DNA from: Legionella sainthelensi | Lineage (GTDB): Bacteria; Pseudomonadota; Gammaproteobacteria; Legionellales; Legionellaceae | Reading direction: 5' to 3' | Length of the DNA stretch: 64,000 bases | Assembly: GCF_900637685.1 (NCBI RefSeq) | Contig: NZ_LR134388.1 | Span: forward strand, 2,739,501 to 2,803,500 | Shown here: positions 28,364 through 37,768 of the stretch, in pieces | Layout of the letters: the number at the start of each line of letters is the position of its first letter | Numbering within the stretch: position 1 is the first letter of the stretch | Position numbers and translations under genes: made by a program | The notes under the pieces: generated by a model | What the model was told of the DNA's origin: nothing | Seen by the model: the letters and a program-made list of their open reading frames with translations, nothing else | Databases searched by the model: none

Positions 28364-29764
28364 ATGAACAGTTGGTCTTCTGAAAAAATATCTGTACTTG
28401 CTTTGGTCTTATTGATTACTGGTGCAATTGATAGCATCAGAAATTTGCCAGGAACAGCTTTATTCGGTTCTTCATTAATTTTTTTCTTTATTTTTTCCGC
28501 AATTGTATTTTTAATTCCAGTTGCTTTAGTTTCAGCAGAATTATCATCAACGTGGGCTGATGAAGAAGGAGGAATCTATAGTTGGGTGAAACATGCCTAC
28601 GGTGAAAATCTTGCTTTTTTTACCATTTGGTTACAATGGATAAACACCTTAGTATGGTATCCCACCATTTTATCCTTCATTGCAGGAGTACTGGCTTATT
28701 TAATTAATCCCGAACTCGCGCAAAATAAGTACTATTTAATTGCAGTGATTCTCATTATATTTTGGTCGCTCACTTTAATTGCTTTATCAGGTTTACGCGC
28801 CTCAGCCCATTTTGCAGGTCTATGCGCTATTTTAGGAATGATTATTCCTATGGGATTTATTATTTTTCTTGCGGCTACCTGGGTCATTAAAGGTAATCCT
28901 ATAGCAATTGATTTAAGTTTGCCTCATTTATTGCCGCAATGGGGTGACAGTCAATCTTGGGTATCACTCACTGCAATTATGACTTCATTTCTAGGTATGG
29001 AACTCGCAGCGGTTCACGTTCGAAATGTGGATAACCCACAGAAAAACTTTCCTCGAGCAATGTTTTTTTCGGTACTATTAATTTTAACCACGATGATTTT
29101 TGGTTCTTTAGCAATCGCTTTTGTTCTTCCTAAAGAAAAAATAAGCCTTATTGATGGCGTATTACAGGCTTTTAATAACTTTTTACAGGCTTATAACTTA
29201 ACTTGGTTATTACCTATTCTTATTGTACTTTTGTTATTAGGAAGTTTGGGAAGTATGATCAATTGGATTATTTCACCTGCTAAAGGCTTGCTTATGGCTG
29301 CCAACCACAATTTCTTACCTAATTTTTTGTGTCAATTAAATAAGCGTGGCGTTGCTTCACGAATTTTAATTATTCAAGCCATCCTGGTAACGTTTCTTTG
29401 TAGTGGGTTTCTATTATTTCCAACCGTGAATGCTATTTATTGGTTATTCACAGCATTAAGTACTGAACTGTATATTATGATGTATGTCTTAATGTTTATT
29501 GCTGCGTGGAGATTAAAAAGTAAATTTGCGCATATTGAAAGACCCTTTGCTATACCCGGAAAAAAACTCGGCTATTATTTAACGTGTATTTTAGGATTAT
29601 GCGGCTGCACAATGACTTTAATAGTAGGATTTATTCCTCCAGTTGAATTTATGAATTTTGGCAGCGCATCACATTTTAGATTTGTCTTTTCGATGGGAAT
29701 TGTATTGATGATGATTCCAGCATTTTTATTGTTTTGGCGTAAAAAATACATCACCAAGCAATAA
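28364..29764 (+). CDS. APC-superfamily amino-acid permease
   Basis: A 466-residue inner-membrane protein with about 12 helices. The N-terminus has the APC signature LALVLLITGAIDSIRNLPGTA and the helix 2-3 stretch SAELSSTWADEEGGIYSWVKHAYG, most like the glutamate:GABA antiporter branch (GadC/XasA), which imports amino acids or exchanges them for decarboxylation products. No decarboxylase gene adjoins it. Legionella lives on amino acids, so nutrient uptake is likely; the substrate is unknown. A TATAAT at 28328-28333 may be its promoter -10 box, 30 bases before the ATG. Confidence 0.88.
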   Translation: MNSWSSEKISVLALVLLITGAIDSIRNLPGTALFGSSLIFFFIFSAIVFLIPVALVSAELSSTWADEEGGIYSWVKHAYGENLAFFTIWLQWINTLVWYPTILSFIAGVLAYLINPELAQNKYYLIAVILIIFWSLTLIALSGLRASAHFAGLCAILGMIIPMGFIIFLAATWVIKGNPIAIDLSLPHLLPQWGDSQSWVSLTAIMTSFLGMELAAVHVRNVDNPQKNFPRAMFFSVLLILTTMIFGSLAIAFVLPKEKISLIDGVLQAFNNFLQAYNLTWLLPILIVLLLLGSLGSMINWIISPAKGLLMAANHNFLPNFLCQLNKRGVASRILIIQAILVTFLCSGFLLFPTVNAIYWLFTALSTELYIMMYVLMFIAAWRLKSKFAHIERPFAIPGKKLGYYLTCILGLCGCTMTLIVGFIPPVEFMNFGSASHFRFVFSMGIVLMMIPAFLLFWRKKYITKQ

Positions 29765-29928
29765 TCCATTGTTATAAGTGCACTATTATCACTAACTAGC
29801 GAAGTAATTTTTCATGGCCGGGGTGAAAAAAGCAATTATCGCCCAGCCGTCTCCCATTCAATTCCACAAAAACTTTAAATCATTGAATGCGGATTAGAAT
29901 GCATGAGATGACGTGCTTAATGCTTTGT

Positions 29929-30108
29929 TTATAATTGATCTTTTTCTTCCAATGGGATAATTCGAGCTTCATGTTCCAACATTACAGGAATATCATCATG
30001 GATAGGAAAAGCTAACCGATCAAACTTACAGATTAATTCTTGTTTTTTTAATTGTAATTTTCCTTTACATAAAGGACAAACTAATAATTCCAATAATTTT
30101 TTATCCAT
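29929..30108 (-). CDS. Trm112/YcaR family zinc-ribbon protein
   Basis: A 59-residue protein beginning [18 protein letters not shown], with the CxxC zinc pair, then [20 protein letters not shown], matching the YcaR/Trm112 family along its whole length. Family members in eukaryotes activate methyltransferases; the bacterial role is unclear. The ATG at 30108 has AGGAG upstream, 9 bases after the tsaB stop. It is the last gene of the run fdxA-yoaA-tsaB. Confidence 0.9.
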   Translation of the reverse strand: MDKKLLELLVCPLCKGKLQLKKQELICKFDRLAFPIHDDIPVMLEHEARIIPLEEKDQL

Positions 30109-30117
30109 GAAAGACTC

Positions 30118-30768
30118 CTAAGTGACTTTATTTCGGATGTATATAGGTTGGGCCGAAGCGGCTGAAACAGGTTGTAATGCAGAAAACTGCGCCAATTGAA
30201 TCATAGCCGCAGCAGAAGGATTTATACGCAATTGTTCATTGACAAGCGATTTAGTCTTGGAAGTAAAATCCTCCCAATATAAATCCACCCCTACCCCCGC
30301 AAGAATTACAGATTGCTCTTCAAGTATATTTATTTCATGTACGGGATTGACCCTTTCCTCTGCTACCCATTGATCCTTAGCAAAATAAGCCCAATACATT
30401 TCGTGCATGCGCGCGTCTAATACAGTTAATACAGGTAGATTCAAATCCTGAATTTGTTGACGAGCTGACCAAGCTATAGCCGCTAAATTACTTACGGGAA
30501 TTAATCCCAAGTCATGAGCATATGCTAATCCTTTGGCAATACTGCAGGCAATGCGCAAGCCAGTGAAGCTTCCTGGCCCACGTCCAAATACAATGCCATC
30601 AAGCTGATTCATTTGCAAACCAGCATGTACCATTAATTTATCAATCATAGGTAAAATAAATTGTGCATGTGTTTTAGGGTTGCTTTGCTCCTCACAAAGT
30701 AACTCTTTTCCAGTTAGCAACGCTATACTGGCCATTTCAGTCGATGTATCAATCGCTAATAGATTCAT
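30118..30768 (-). CDS. tsaB: TsaB, tRNA threonylcarbamoyladenosine biosynthesis
   Basis: The 216-residue protein is TsaB/YeaZ, the ASKHA-fold partner that holds TsaD and TsaE in the complex making t6A37 on ANN-decoding tRNAs. It shows [28 protein letters not shown], and the conserved GRGPGSFTGLRIACSIAKGLA. It overlaps yoaA by 20 bases, which implies translational coupling. Usual length for the family is about 230 residues. Confidence 0.95.
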   Translation of the reverse strand: MNLLAIDTSTEMASIALLTGKELLCEEQSNPKTHAQFILPMIDKLMVHAGLQMNQLDGIVFGRGPGSFTGLRIACSIAKGLAYAHDLGLIPVSNLAAIAWSARQQIQDLNLPVLTVLDARMHEMYWAYFAKDQWVAEERVNPVHEINILEEQSVILAGVGVDLYWEDFTSKTKSLVNEQLRINPSAAAMIQLAQFSALQPVSAASAQPIYIRNKVT

Positions 30769-32704
30769 TGGTCAACTCTAATTCTCTAATGAATTGAAGT
30801 ACTTTTTGTTCATCTCGGGTTTTTGGTAATTGAGGTAAACTTGCTAATATGCGCCTCCCATAGTCCCTACCAGTTAGTCGTGGATCGGCAATCATCAATA
30901 CCCCTTTATCCGTGTTATCCCGAATTAAACGCCCCACTCCTTGTTTTAAAGCAATCACTGCACTTGGTAAAGATAATTCATCAAAACCAGATAATCCTTT
31001 TTCCTTCAAATAAGTCATTTTACCACGAATTACAGGATCTACAGGGCTAGAAAAAGGTATTTTATCTATAATAACGCAAGACAATGCCTCTCCTTTTACA
31101 TCAACTCCCTCCCAAAATGTTGAAGTTCCTAACAAAACAGCATTCCCTAATTGTCGAAAACGTTCTAATAAAATAGGTTTTGCCTCTGTTCCTTGGATAA
31201 GTAAGGGGTAATTTAAATTACTGGATATAATTTGAGCAACTTGTTTTAGAGATTTGTGACTGGTAAATAAAAAAAAGCTACGTCCTCCTAATGCTTCGAT
31301 AAGTGGAATAGCGCGTTTTATTAGTAATTCATTATAAGCAGTATTCTTAGGATCTGGTAGTCCTCTCGGAAAATATAATAATGCTTGTTGTTGGTAATTA
31401 AAGGGGCTTGGCAATACTAAAGTCTGGACCCCATGTAGACCCAAAGGCTTACAAAAGCAATCAAAGGAATCCGCCATTGTTAAGGTTGCTGAAGTAAATA
31501 CATAAGTACACGCTTGCCTTTTTAGTAACTCACTAAACGATTCAGCAACATCATAGGGCGTAGCATGAAAAACTAAAGTATGTTTAAAACGCTCCAGCCA
31601 TTTAATTTTATCGTGAGTCTCTTCAGTGAAGATCAATAAAATTCTAGCAAAATCGACTAATCGCTCTTTGCAACGTGCAAGACCAGGAAACTCAGAAAGT
31701 GAGATTTGATTGAAACACTCCATTAATTCATCTTTCAATGCCAACCAGCGAGACCAAATATCTAAAAATGTTTTATTTCGCTTTATCTCTTCCCAACTTA
31801 CTCGCTCCTCCCCAGGTAAGCATATTAATAATTCATCCATTAACTTATCTGCTTTGTGGCTTAAAACTTTCAAGGGTTGATTTGCAAGATCTAAGACAGG
31901 CCATTCGTTGATAAGATCATCTAATAAATCATGAAATTGTCGTGTACCAATTCGCTCTCCATTAAAATGAGTCGCTATTTCAGCAAGTTGATGCGCCTCA
32001 TCAAAAATAACGACATCAACTCCCGGTAATAACTCACCAAATCCCTCTTCTTTTAAACGTGAGTCAGCAAAAAAAAGGTGATGATTAATCACTACTACAT
32101 CAGCCTCTAGCGCCCTCTTCCGTGCCTTAACCAGAAAACATGTTTCATGATGCGGGCATTCAACACCTAGGCAATTATCAACCGTGGAAGTGACATAGGG
32201 CCAAACTGGAGAATCCTCACTAAGCTCGGGTAGTTCAGAACGATCCCCATTTTTCATTTGAGACAGCTTACTTCGGACATGAGCTACTTCATGAGCACAC
32301 TGTGGGCTTTGAAATTGTCCTTCTTCAGAATATAACGCAACACGATATTCACAAATGTAATTTGCTCTACCTTTTAAATTTTGAACGCGTACTGATAATC
32401 CTAACGCTCTGACTAGAGTCGGTAAATCTTTTTGATAGAGTTGATCTTGCAGGGTCTTAGTGGCAGTAGAAATGAGAGTTTTCTTTCCACTTAATAAGCT
32501 AGGCAACAAGTAAGCGAAGGTTTTTCCTGTCCCAGTTCCTGCTTCAGCTACCAGAATAGATTTTTCTTCTATTGCTGCCGCAATGGCCACAGCCAAATCA
32601 GATTGTGGTGCACGTGCTATAAACCCAGGGATTGCTGTAGAAAGCCGGCCTTTCTCACCTAAAGCTCGCTTACATAATTGAATAAGTGAAGCTATCTCTA
32701 CCAC
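30749..32704 (-). CDS. yoaA: YoaA/DinG-family Fe-S DNA helicase
   Basis: A 651-residue XPD-like superfamily 2 helicase. Walker A is [16 protein letters not shown] near residue 55, the DEAH box is [11 protein letters not shown], and the Fe-S cysteines appear in YICEYR and [12 protein letters not shown]. The C-terminal domain has TSATLTMA and the motif VI stretch [14 protein letters not shown]. YoaA helps repair of replication damage in E. coli. The GTG start at 32704 overlaps the fdxA stop (GTGGTAG). Being fused by overlap to a ferredoxin gene is suggestive, since its cluster must be assembled, but no direct link is shown. Confidence 0.93.
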   Translation of the reverse strand: MVEIASLIQLCKRALGEKGRLSTAIPGFIARAPQSDLAVAIAAAIEEKSILVAEAGTGTGKTFAYLLPSLLSGKKTLISTATKTLQDQLYQKDLPTLVRALGLSVRVQNLKGRANYICEYRVALYSEEGQFQSPQCAHEVAHVRSKLSQMKNGDRSELPELSEDSPVWPYVTSTVDNCLGVECPHHETCFLVKARKRALEADVVVINHHLFFADSRLKEEGFGELLPGVDVVIFDEAHQLAEIATHFNGERIGTRQFHDLLDDLINEWPVLDLANQPLKVLSHKADKLMDELLICLPGEERVSWEEIKRNKTFLDIWSRWLALKDELMECFNQISLSEFPGLARCKERLVDFARILLIFTEETHDKIKWLERFKHTLVFHATPYDVAESFSELLKRQACTYVFTSATLTMADSFDCFCKPLGLHGVQTLVLPSPFNYQQQALLYFPRGLPDPKNTAYNELLIKRAIPLIEALGGRSFFLFTSHKSLKQVAQIISSNLNYPLLIQGTEAKPILLERFRQLGNAVLLGTSTFWEGVDVKGEALSCVIIDKIPFSSPVDPVIRGKMTYLKEKGLSGFDELSLPSAVIALKQGVGRLIRDNTDKGVLMIADPRLTGRDYGRRILASLPQLPKTRDEQKVLQFIRELELTNESISD

Positions 32705-33027
32705 TCTTCTTGTAGATGTTGAAGTTTATCCTTAACCTCTTCCCAATCTTTAGCATCTGAAGGCGCATCCTTTTTAGATGTAATATTAGGCCAATTTTTA
32801 GCAAGTTTCGCATTTAACTCTTTAAATTGTTGCTGTTCTGGCGTTAAGTCATCTTCCGAAACGATTGCATTTACAGGACATTCCGGTTCACACAAAGCAC
32901 AATCAATGCATTCTTCAGGATGAATAACCAAAAAATTTGGTCCTTCATAAAAGCAGTCCACAGGGCAAACTTCAACGCAATCAGTGTACTTACATTTAAT
33001 ACAACTTTCTGTTACTACAAAAGTCAT
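32698..33027 (-). CDS. fdxA: Ferredoxin FdxA (3Fe-4S/4Fe-4S)
   Basis: A 109-residue seven-iron ferredoxin. The first cluster ligands are in [19 protein letters not shown] and the second in [17 protein letters not shown]; the C-terminal third is acidic and helical, as in FdxA of Azotobacter and Pseudomonas. The ATG at 33027 has AAGG just before it and gives the normal MTFVVTE start; an upstream ATG at 33075 would add 16 atypical residues. It opens the run with yoaA, tsaB and the Trm112-like gene. Confidence 0.93.
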   Translation of the reverse strand: MTFVVTESCIKCKYTDCVEVCPVDCFYEGPNFLVIHPEECIDCALCEPECPVNAIVSEDDLTPEQQQFKELNAKLAKNWPNITSKKDAPSDAKDWEEVKDKLQHLQEEW

Positions 33028-33249
33028 GACAAACCTTTTTGAGCTGATAATAGTAGCTATTAAAGCATAAAACAAGCTATTTAAGTAGTGGTTTTCTCCA
33101 GTAAGTGGCTAAAAGAATTGCTTCTTTATTTTTTATATTGCAATAAATCTTTATCTTAAAGCAATTTTTAATTCTTTTTGACCAAATGCATCAAAATTGT
33201 CTATATTTATAAGCAAGTTGGATTAATTTTTTCAAAAGGATACAGACAA

Positions 33250-35868
33250 ATGGAGTTGGGGCAGAAGAATAGGATTCTAAAACGCTTTTTAATCGAAAAA
33301 AGTGAAAATCCTATTGCAATGGATCTAAATGATGACGATTTAGCAGATTACGCTGATCTGAATGTTTTGTTAGAGCATATTGAACGCCATCAAAATGGTC
33401 TATTTAATTTTGAAACTCTCGAAACAGATCCAAACCAATGGCGAGAATTTTGTGGTATCGTGAAACACGCCACTACTTTTAAACCAGGCTCCCCTCCGCT
33501 ATTAAAAAAAATTAGTCTTAAAAAAGCTGAAGAAGGAATATGTTATACATTAAATGCACACGATATAGTTGCATTGCCCAATGATAACTACTATACGCGC
33601 GCAGCCAGGATGCTCACTGAAATAGAACCAGAATTAAATGAATTGATTGTAAACAGCAGATTAAAATTATACTCATTAGCACAAGCTTTTTCTGAACCCA
33701 TAACTTTTGATGCCTCAAACACTTCGCAAATCAGTCTCCACATATCACGAGCACAAGAAGAAATACTCTTACCGGATAACGAGTCAAAAAAAGAACAAAT
33801 TCAAAAACGGTTAACTATCTTACAAGATCTTAAGAAAATTAATGAATTGCAACAAATATGTATCTCTCAAGACGATGGCTCTACACTCGATTATTGTACG
33901 CTAGCTGAAGAGATAGGTGGCGTTACAGAAAAAATCGCTTTAGTTAGCTTAAACAATGTCAAAAAACAATTATACAATCTGTGTGAATCTCCCGAGCACT
34001 TTTTGATAGAAGATTATGATACAGCCAGAGAACGATATAAACTTTGTACTGAAGCGATAATCAAATTGCCCAAACGCGGTGATGTCAGAGAGGTTCAACA
34101 TGAAGCAATTGCGCTTAATATTTCTCGCTTATTGGGGCTAGATACTGCTATTACTACATCAATTACTTATAATAATCAACCTGCATTATTTATTCTTTTT
34201 TCTGATATACGCCTATTAAGTGATTTCTGTTCAGGAAAAACATTTACATCATGGCTAAGTGGTAAAACCTATACCCACTATTCAACCATTAAACCTATAG
34301 GAGAAGGTCTAGAACCAGATTGTTTTATTGATGATTTCAGCAAAGCACTGAGCTTATTTTATATATGTAGTGATCCTGATACTGTAGGTGGCAATTGTCA
34401 AAACAAAGCATTAAAGGATGGAAAATCGCTTTTTATTTTTGATCAATCCGTGATGAGCATTGACAAATTCATTCTTGATTCACGCCTTTGTTTAATACCT
34501 GGTGAGTTTCTTCGAAAACATACACGCCATGGCATAGGGCGTAATCGCACTATTATTGAAGATTCATCATTTAATTCCAAATTTGAAAGCATCATGCAAT
34601 TAAAAAATCTAAAAGACAAACTTATTCAGTATGTGAATCATGTTGCATGGCAACACCATCAGAAAATAACTAAAATTCAACACAAGCTTAAAACAGTTAC
34701 AAGTTACGAAAAATACACCCAACTTACTACTCAGTTAAACAACTTAATCATCCTAAAAAATGATGCTGAGATAGTTAGAACAAAAATACAAGAACGGATA
34801 ACAACTCTAGAAAATTTGTTTCCTCAAACAACGGGAGAAGTGAGTTCTTTAGAGATAAGACAAGCATTGATTTTCGAAAAACTAATGCATAATCCAATCT
34901 TATTTAGCGATGATGGACGTCCCTATAAAAATCCGTGGACATACAGACAATTCAACACGATTAAGAAAGTAGATGATTTAGACAATGGCTCTATTCAACT
35001 CACTTTTGATGACAAAATTTCTACTGCTATGGTTGAGTTTATTAAACGTCGCAGCAAAAGTGACTCGCTGGTCATGAATTCTGCTAAAACTATACTTATA
35101 ACTAAAGAACAATTGATGGGATTAACTGAAAATGTCCTTCACCCTGAACATCAGTTAACTCTAGCCCCCTTTACTGACTACATAGATCTTAGGGATTTAA
35201 GCATCCTTAAAGAAGCATATAAGGTGGGAAACAGGTCTCACGTGATAAATACTATTGCCTCTTATCGTAAAAAAATGAACTGTGATACGAAATCTAAAGA
35301 GGAAAAAATAAAATTGATCACTGAAACCGAAAATCAGCTCAAGGCATACCTCGCAACGGCTTATGATAAAGGATTCTGCAAACACGTACTTAAAAAATTC
35401 TACTTTGAAGCACAACAACAATTGCAGAAACTCATACCTCTTTTAGAAATCCCGGCTCAGTTAAATGATGCATTTATTGCTGCATTAAAATTGGATAGAG
35501 TTTCAGAGTTTAATGCTGTGGTTATGGAGGCAATAGAACACGACAAAATCAATGATTCCCAATTTATAGCTTTTCTAGATGAATGTATCGAAAGAATAAA
35601 TAGCACAAATAATTACGTTGAGGCAAAACATGAAAGTCGTGAATTATCAAATACAGTAGAAAGAACCATACATAAATTACGCGCTCCTCAATCTTTTACC
35701 GTTTTATTAGCCTCAAAAACACAATATAGTGAATTAAATGAAGTTGATCCTATAATGATGAAATCAAATTTAGAAAAAGGACTTTGTACTTTTATAAAAG
35801 AACCGTTACTCGTTGTAGCAAATACCGAGGAAATCAATGAACAAGAACAAATTATATTCTCTCTTTGA
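33250..35868 (+). CDS. Large unknown protein with kinase-like motifs; Dot/Icm effector candidate
   Basis: The ATG at 33250, with AAGGA upstream, gives 872 residues; a TTG at 33178 would add 24. No family is recognised with certainty. Residues about 275-400 hold a kinase-like succession: Glu285 in QHEAIALNISRLLGLD (like the alpha-C glutamate), hydrophobic strand ALFILF, the polar loop SDPDTVGGNCQNKALKDG (about 374-391, like the catalytic Asp/Asn loop) and LFIFDQS (Asp398, like the metal-binding Asp). Long helical coiled-coil parts follow (about 460-530 and 670-830). The C-terminus, NTEEINEQEQIIFSL, is an acidic E-block with hydrophobic end residues, typical of Dot/Icm signals. Confidence 0.75.
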   Translation: MELGQKNRILKRFLIEKSENPIAMDLNDDDLADYADLNVLLEHIERHQNGLFNFETLETDPNQWREFCGIVKHATTFKPGSPPLLKKISLKKAEEGICYTLNAHDIVALPNDNYYTRAARMLTEIEPELNELIVNSRLKLYSLAQAFSEPITFDASNTSQISLHISRAQEEILLPDNESKKEQIQKRLTILQDLKKINELQQICISQDDGSTLDYCTLAEEIGGVTEKIALVSLNNVKKQLYNLCESPEHFLIEDYDTARERYKLCTEAIIKLPKRGDVREVQHEAIALNISRLLGLDTAITTSITYNNQPALFILFSDIRLLSDFCSGKTFTSWLSGKTYTHYSTIKPIGEGLEPDCFIDDFSKALSLFYICSDPDTVGGNCQNKALKDGKSLFIFDQSVMSIDKFILDSRLCLIPGEFLRKHTRHGIGRNRTIIEDSSFNSKFESIMQLKNLKDKLIQYVNHVAWQHHQKITKIQHKLKTVTSYEKYTQLTTQLNNLIILKNDAEIVRTKIQERITTLENLFPQTTGEVSSLEIRQALIFEKLMHNPILFSDDGRPYKNPWTYRQFNTIKKVDDLDNGSIQLTFDDKISTAMVEFIKRRSKSDSLVMNSAKTILITKEQLMGLTENVLHPEHQLTLAPFTDYIDLRDLSILKEAYKVGNRSHVINTIASYRKKMNCDTKSKEEKIKLITETENQLKAYLATAYDKGFCKHVLKKFYFEAQQQLQKLIPLLEIPAQLNDAFIAALKLDRVSEFNAVVMEAIEHDKINDSQFIAFLDECIERINSTNNYVEAKHESRELSNTVERTIHKLRAPQSFTVLLASKTQYSELNEVDPIMMKSNLEKGLCTFIKEPLLVVANTEEINEQEQIIFSL

Positions 35869-35915
35869 TTCAAGTGAGGTAGTTTGTTCCTTAAAAGGTA
35901 GTAAATGGAGCTATT

Positions 35916-36473
35916 ATGCCTATACATGAAAGACGTCAACATTTCCGGGTAGAAGATCATATCTACTTTAATTATCAAATTATGGAACCGGGAGAAGTAT
36001 GTCCCGATCGAGCGGTTGTGGAGCAACTCTTAGGGAAAAATGGGCAGCGTTATCTAGAAGCAGCTCATTATTTTCAAGAAATTGATTATGAAATGGCGGA
36101 ATTAACTCAAATTATTGCGCTTAAAGAGCCAACCATAGCCCATTACCTTAATCTACTTAATGCAAAAATCGATTACTTATCACGACAAATGCTCATGACA
36201 AACACGATTCATTTACGTAAAGTCAATCTAAGCTTAGGTGGAATGGCATTTAAAACGCCTGAGCTTATCAAAGAGAAAACACGCTTAAAATTGGTAATTT
36301 ATACTAAACCTAAAATGATACCCATTATTGTTGAGGGCATCGTGGTTTACAGTCAATATCAAACCGAACATACCTATCGGACTGCGGTATCATTTAATGA
36401 GTTAACAAGTGAACAGGAACAAATTCTTTCACAACATATTTTATTAGCTCAAGCGAAACATCGTTCTGACTAA
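35916..36473 (+). CDS. PilZ-domain c-di-GMP-binding protein
   Basis: A 185-residue protein. The c-di-GMP-binding motifs are split: ERRQHFRVED (RxxxR) at residues 5-14 and NLSLGGMAF (D/NxSxxG) near 106-114, with a helical insertion of about 80 residues between them, as in some Legionella and Pseudomonas PilZ proteins (YcgR-like inserts). It probably senses c-di-GMP for surface behaviour. GGAGC precedes the ATG at 35916. With the EAL protein at the window start, it shows active c-di-GMP signalling. Confidence 0.85.
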   Translation: MPIHERRQHFRVEDHIYFNYQIMEPGEVCPDRAVVEQLLGKNGQRYLEAAHYFQEIDYEMAELTQIIALKEPTIAHYLNLLNAKIDYLSRQMLMTNTIHLRKVNLSLGGMAFKTPELIKEKTRLKLVIYTKPKMIPIIVEGIVVYSQYQTEHTYRTAVSFNELTSEQEQILSQHILLAQAKHRSD

Positions 36474-36550
36474 AATAAAAAGTAATTTTCAGTACAAAAC
36501 TGCCAAATAACACGTAAAATAAAGAACAGTGTTATGAATAAGAGGCAAAT

Positions 36551-36826
36551 ATGAGCAGAATAGTGCATTGTTGTAAATTGAAACAAGATGCTGAAGGTAT
36601 GTTAAAACCTCCCTTCCCTGGATCATTAGGAGAGCGGATTTACAATGAAGTATCAAAACAAGCCTGGAATATGTGGCTAAGTCATCAAACCATGCTTATC
36701 AATGAATATCGCTTAAATTTAATGGAAGCGAAGGCACGCGACTTTTTAAAAGAAGAAATGCAAAAATATTTTTTTGGTGAAGGATCAGAAAAACCAGCAG
36801 GCTATACTCCTGAGTCATTATCCTAA
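36551..36826 (+). CDS. yggX: YggX family Fe(II)-trafficking protein
   Basis: A 91-residue protein with the YggX pattern: [16 protein letters not shown] (Cys7 region), [37 protein letters not shown], and [13 protein letters not shown]. It protects Fe-S clusters from oxidation and may move iron. A clear AAGAGGC precedes the ATG. The hairpin at 36898-36935 is a likely terminator. Confidence 0.94.
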   Translation: MSRIVHCCKLKQDAEGMLKPPFPGSLGERIYNEVSKQAWNMWLSHQTMLINEYRLNLMEAKARDFLKEEMQKYFFGEGSEKPAGYTPESLS

Positions 36827-36897
36827 AATACAGTTAAACGAACATGAATCGCTAAGTGATCCCGCAAAACAATCCCTTGAGGGTCTCGGCAATTAGT

Positions 36898-36935
36898 AAA
36901 ACCGTCATTCCCCGCTTGCTGGAGATGACGGTTTT
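36898..36935. repeat. 11-bp inverted repeat after yggX
   Basis: AAAACCGTCAT at 36898-36908 pairs with 36925-36935 around a GC-rich 16-base loop. It resembles the CGTCATTCC-type chromosomal palindromes common in many bacteria, and could also end yggX transcription. I cannot see other copies in this window. Confidence 0.6.
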
Positions 36936-37041
36936 GCAGACCACTTAAGTTAATGGCAGTAAGGCGCTTTAGAAGAGGCATTCGCATCGTTGCTGCATAC
37001 CGTTTGTGTCGGTTTTCTTATCCAAGCTCAAGTTTTTTACA

Positions 37042-37509
37042 TTAACTACGCAAACCTAAAGCCAAAATTGCACCACCAACTCCCAGAGTAGTAATTGTCG
37101 CACCGATGAAAAATTTACACCAAGATGAAGATTTTTGCTTAGAACTTGATACTTCCTGTTCTACCTCAGATTTTATACTGAGATCTGGTGTAGGGGTTGT
37201 TTTAACTTTATTTTCCATAAAAAAGGTATTTCTATTTTTATATGGTGCATTATATTCTCTTTGTTTTGCTTTAAGATAGGGACAGGCAGACAATTTTGGG
37301 GCGAGCAAGTGCTTGTCTATTTCTCGATCAGTCTTAATGGGTAAAGTTACTGCCTGACTCTCATTAATCCTAAGCGATTTTGCCAGATCGGGAAAAAGTT
37401 TTGCTATAATCAATGATGTGCCCAGAACGGCACCACCAGAACCTACTTTTGCTGCAGATACTCCTGGCAGACTTTGTATTTCTGAACATATTATATGTAA
37501 CTGTTCCAA
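37042..37509 (-). CDS. Truncated protein with C-terminal membrane anchor
   Basis: An open frame of 155 residues that starts at a TTG (37509) directly at the edge of an IS remnant, so its original 5' end was probably lost or replaced. The product has a polar middle and a final membrane segment (FFIGATITTLGVGGAILALGL) followed by RS, like a tail-anchored protein. An alanine/glycine-rich stretch near residue 20 (AAKVGSGGAVLGTSLII) is also weakly hydrophobic. It may be the tail of the gene now broken at 37769-38548, though the frames are not in register. Function unknown. Confidence 0.45.
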   Translation of the reverse strand: MEQLHIICSEIQSLPGVSAAKVGSGGAVLGTSLIIAKLFPDLAKSLRINESQAVTLPIKTDREIDKHLLAPKLSACPYLKAKQREYNAPYKNRNTFFMENKVKTTPTPDLSIKSEVEQEVSSSKQKSSSWCKFFIGATITTLGVGGAILALGLRS

Positions 37510-37511
37510 AC

Positions 37512-37672
37512 TTTGTAATCAATAGGTAATCCGTGAGCATCAACGGCCATATGAATCTTCGTTGTATTTCCAGCAGCCGACTTACCAATGCCTTGTTCTT
37601 CCTTATTAGGCGCGCCAGCACTATGTTGATGAGCTTTGACCAACGCTCGTCATTGAGCATAAGTCTAAGCAT
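37512..37672 (-). mobile_element. IS5-family transposase remnant with internal deletion
   Basis: Read on the minus strand from about 37672, one frame opens with MLRLMLNDERWSKL, the start of an IS5-type transposase. Then another frame continues with KAHQHSAGAPNKEEQGIG, KSAAGNTTKIHMAVDAHGLP and IDY, the DDE-domain part of the same family. The stretch between (most of the N-terminal domain) is deleted, joining the two parts near 37630, and the end is missing too. No terminal repeats could be defined. The fragment is dead and sits inside a decayed gene locus. Confidence 0.75.
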
Positions 37673-37768
37673 TGCAAACTCGTTTTATACTTGGTATCTG
37701 AGCCGTTATATTATGAGTTTGCTTCCATTAATCAATCAATTAGGTTGTTCAGCTTTTAATTTGACCAT

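Noticed and set aside
33178..33249. Upstream TTG start of the large kinase-like gene
   Set aside because: The ATG at 33250 has a better ribosome site; the added residues (MTKCIKIVYIYK...) look like translated non-coding DNA.
36836..37041. Possible tRNA or small RNA between yggX and the decayed locus
   Set aside because: Only a simple hairpin is present; no acceptor or T-loop sequence could be found.
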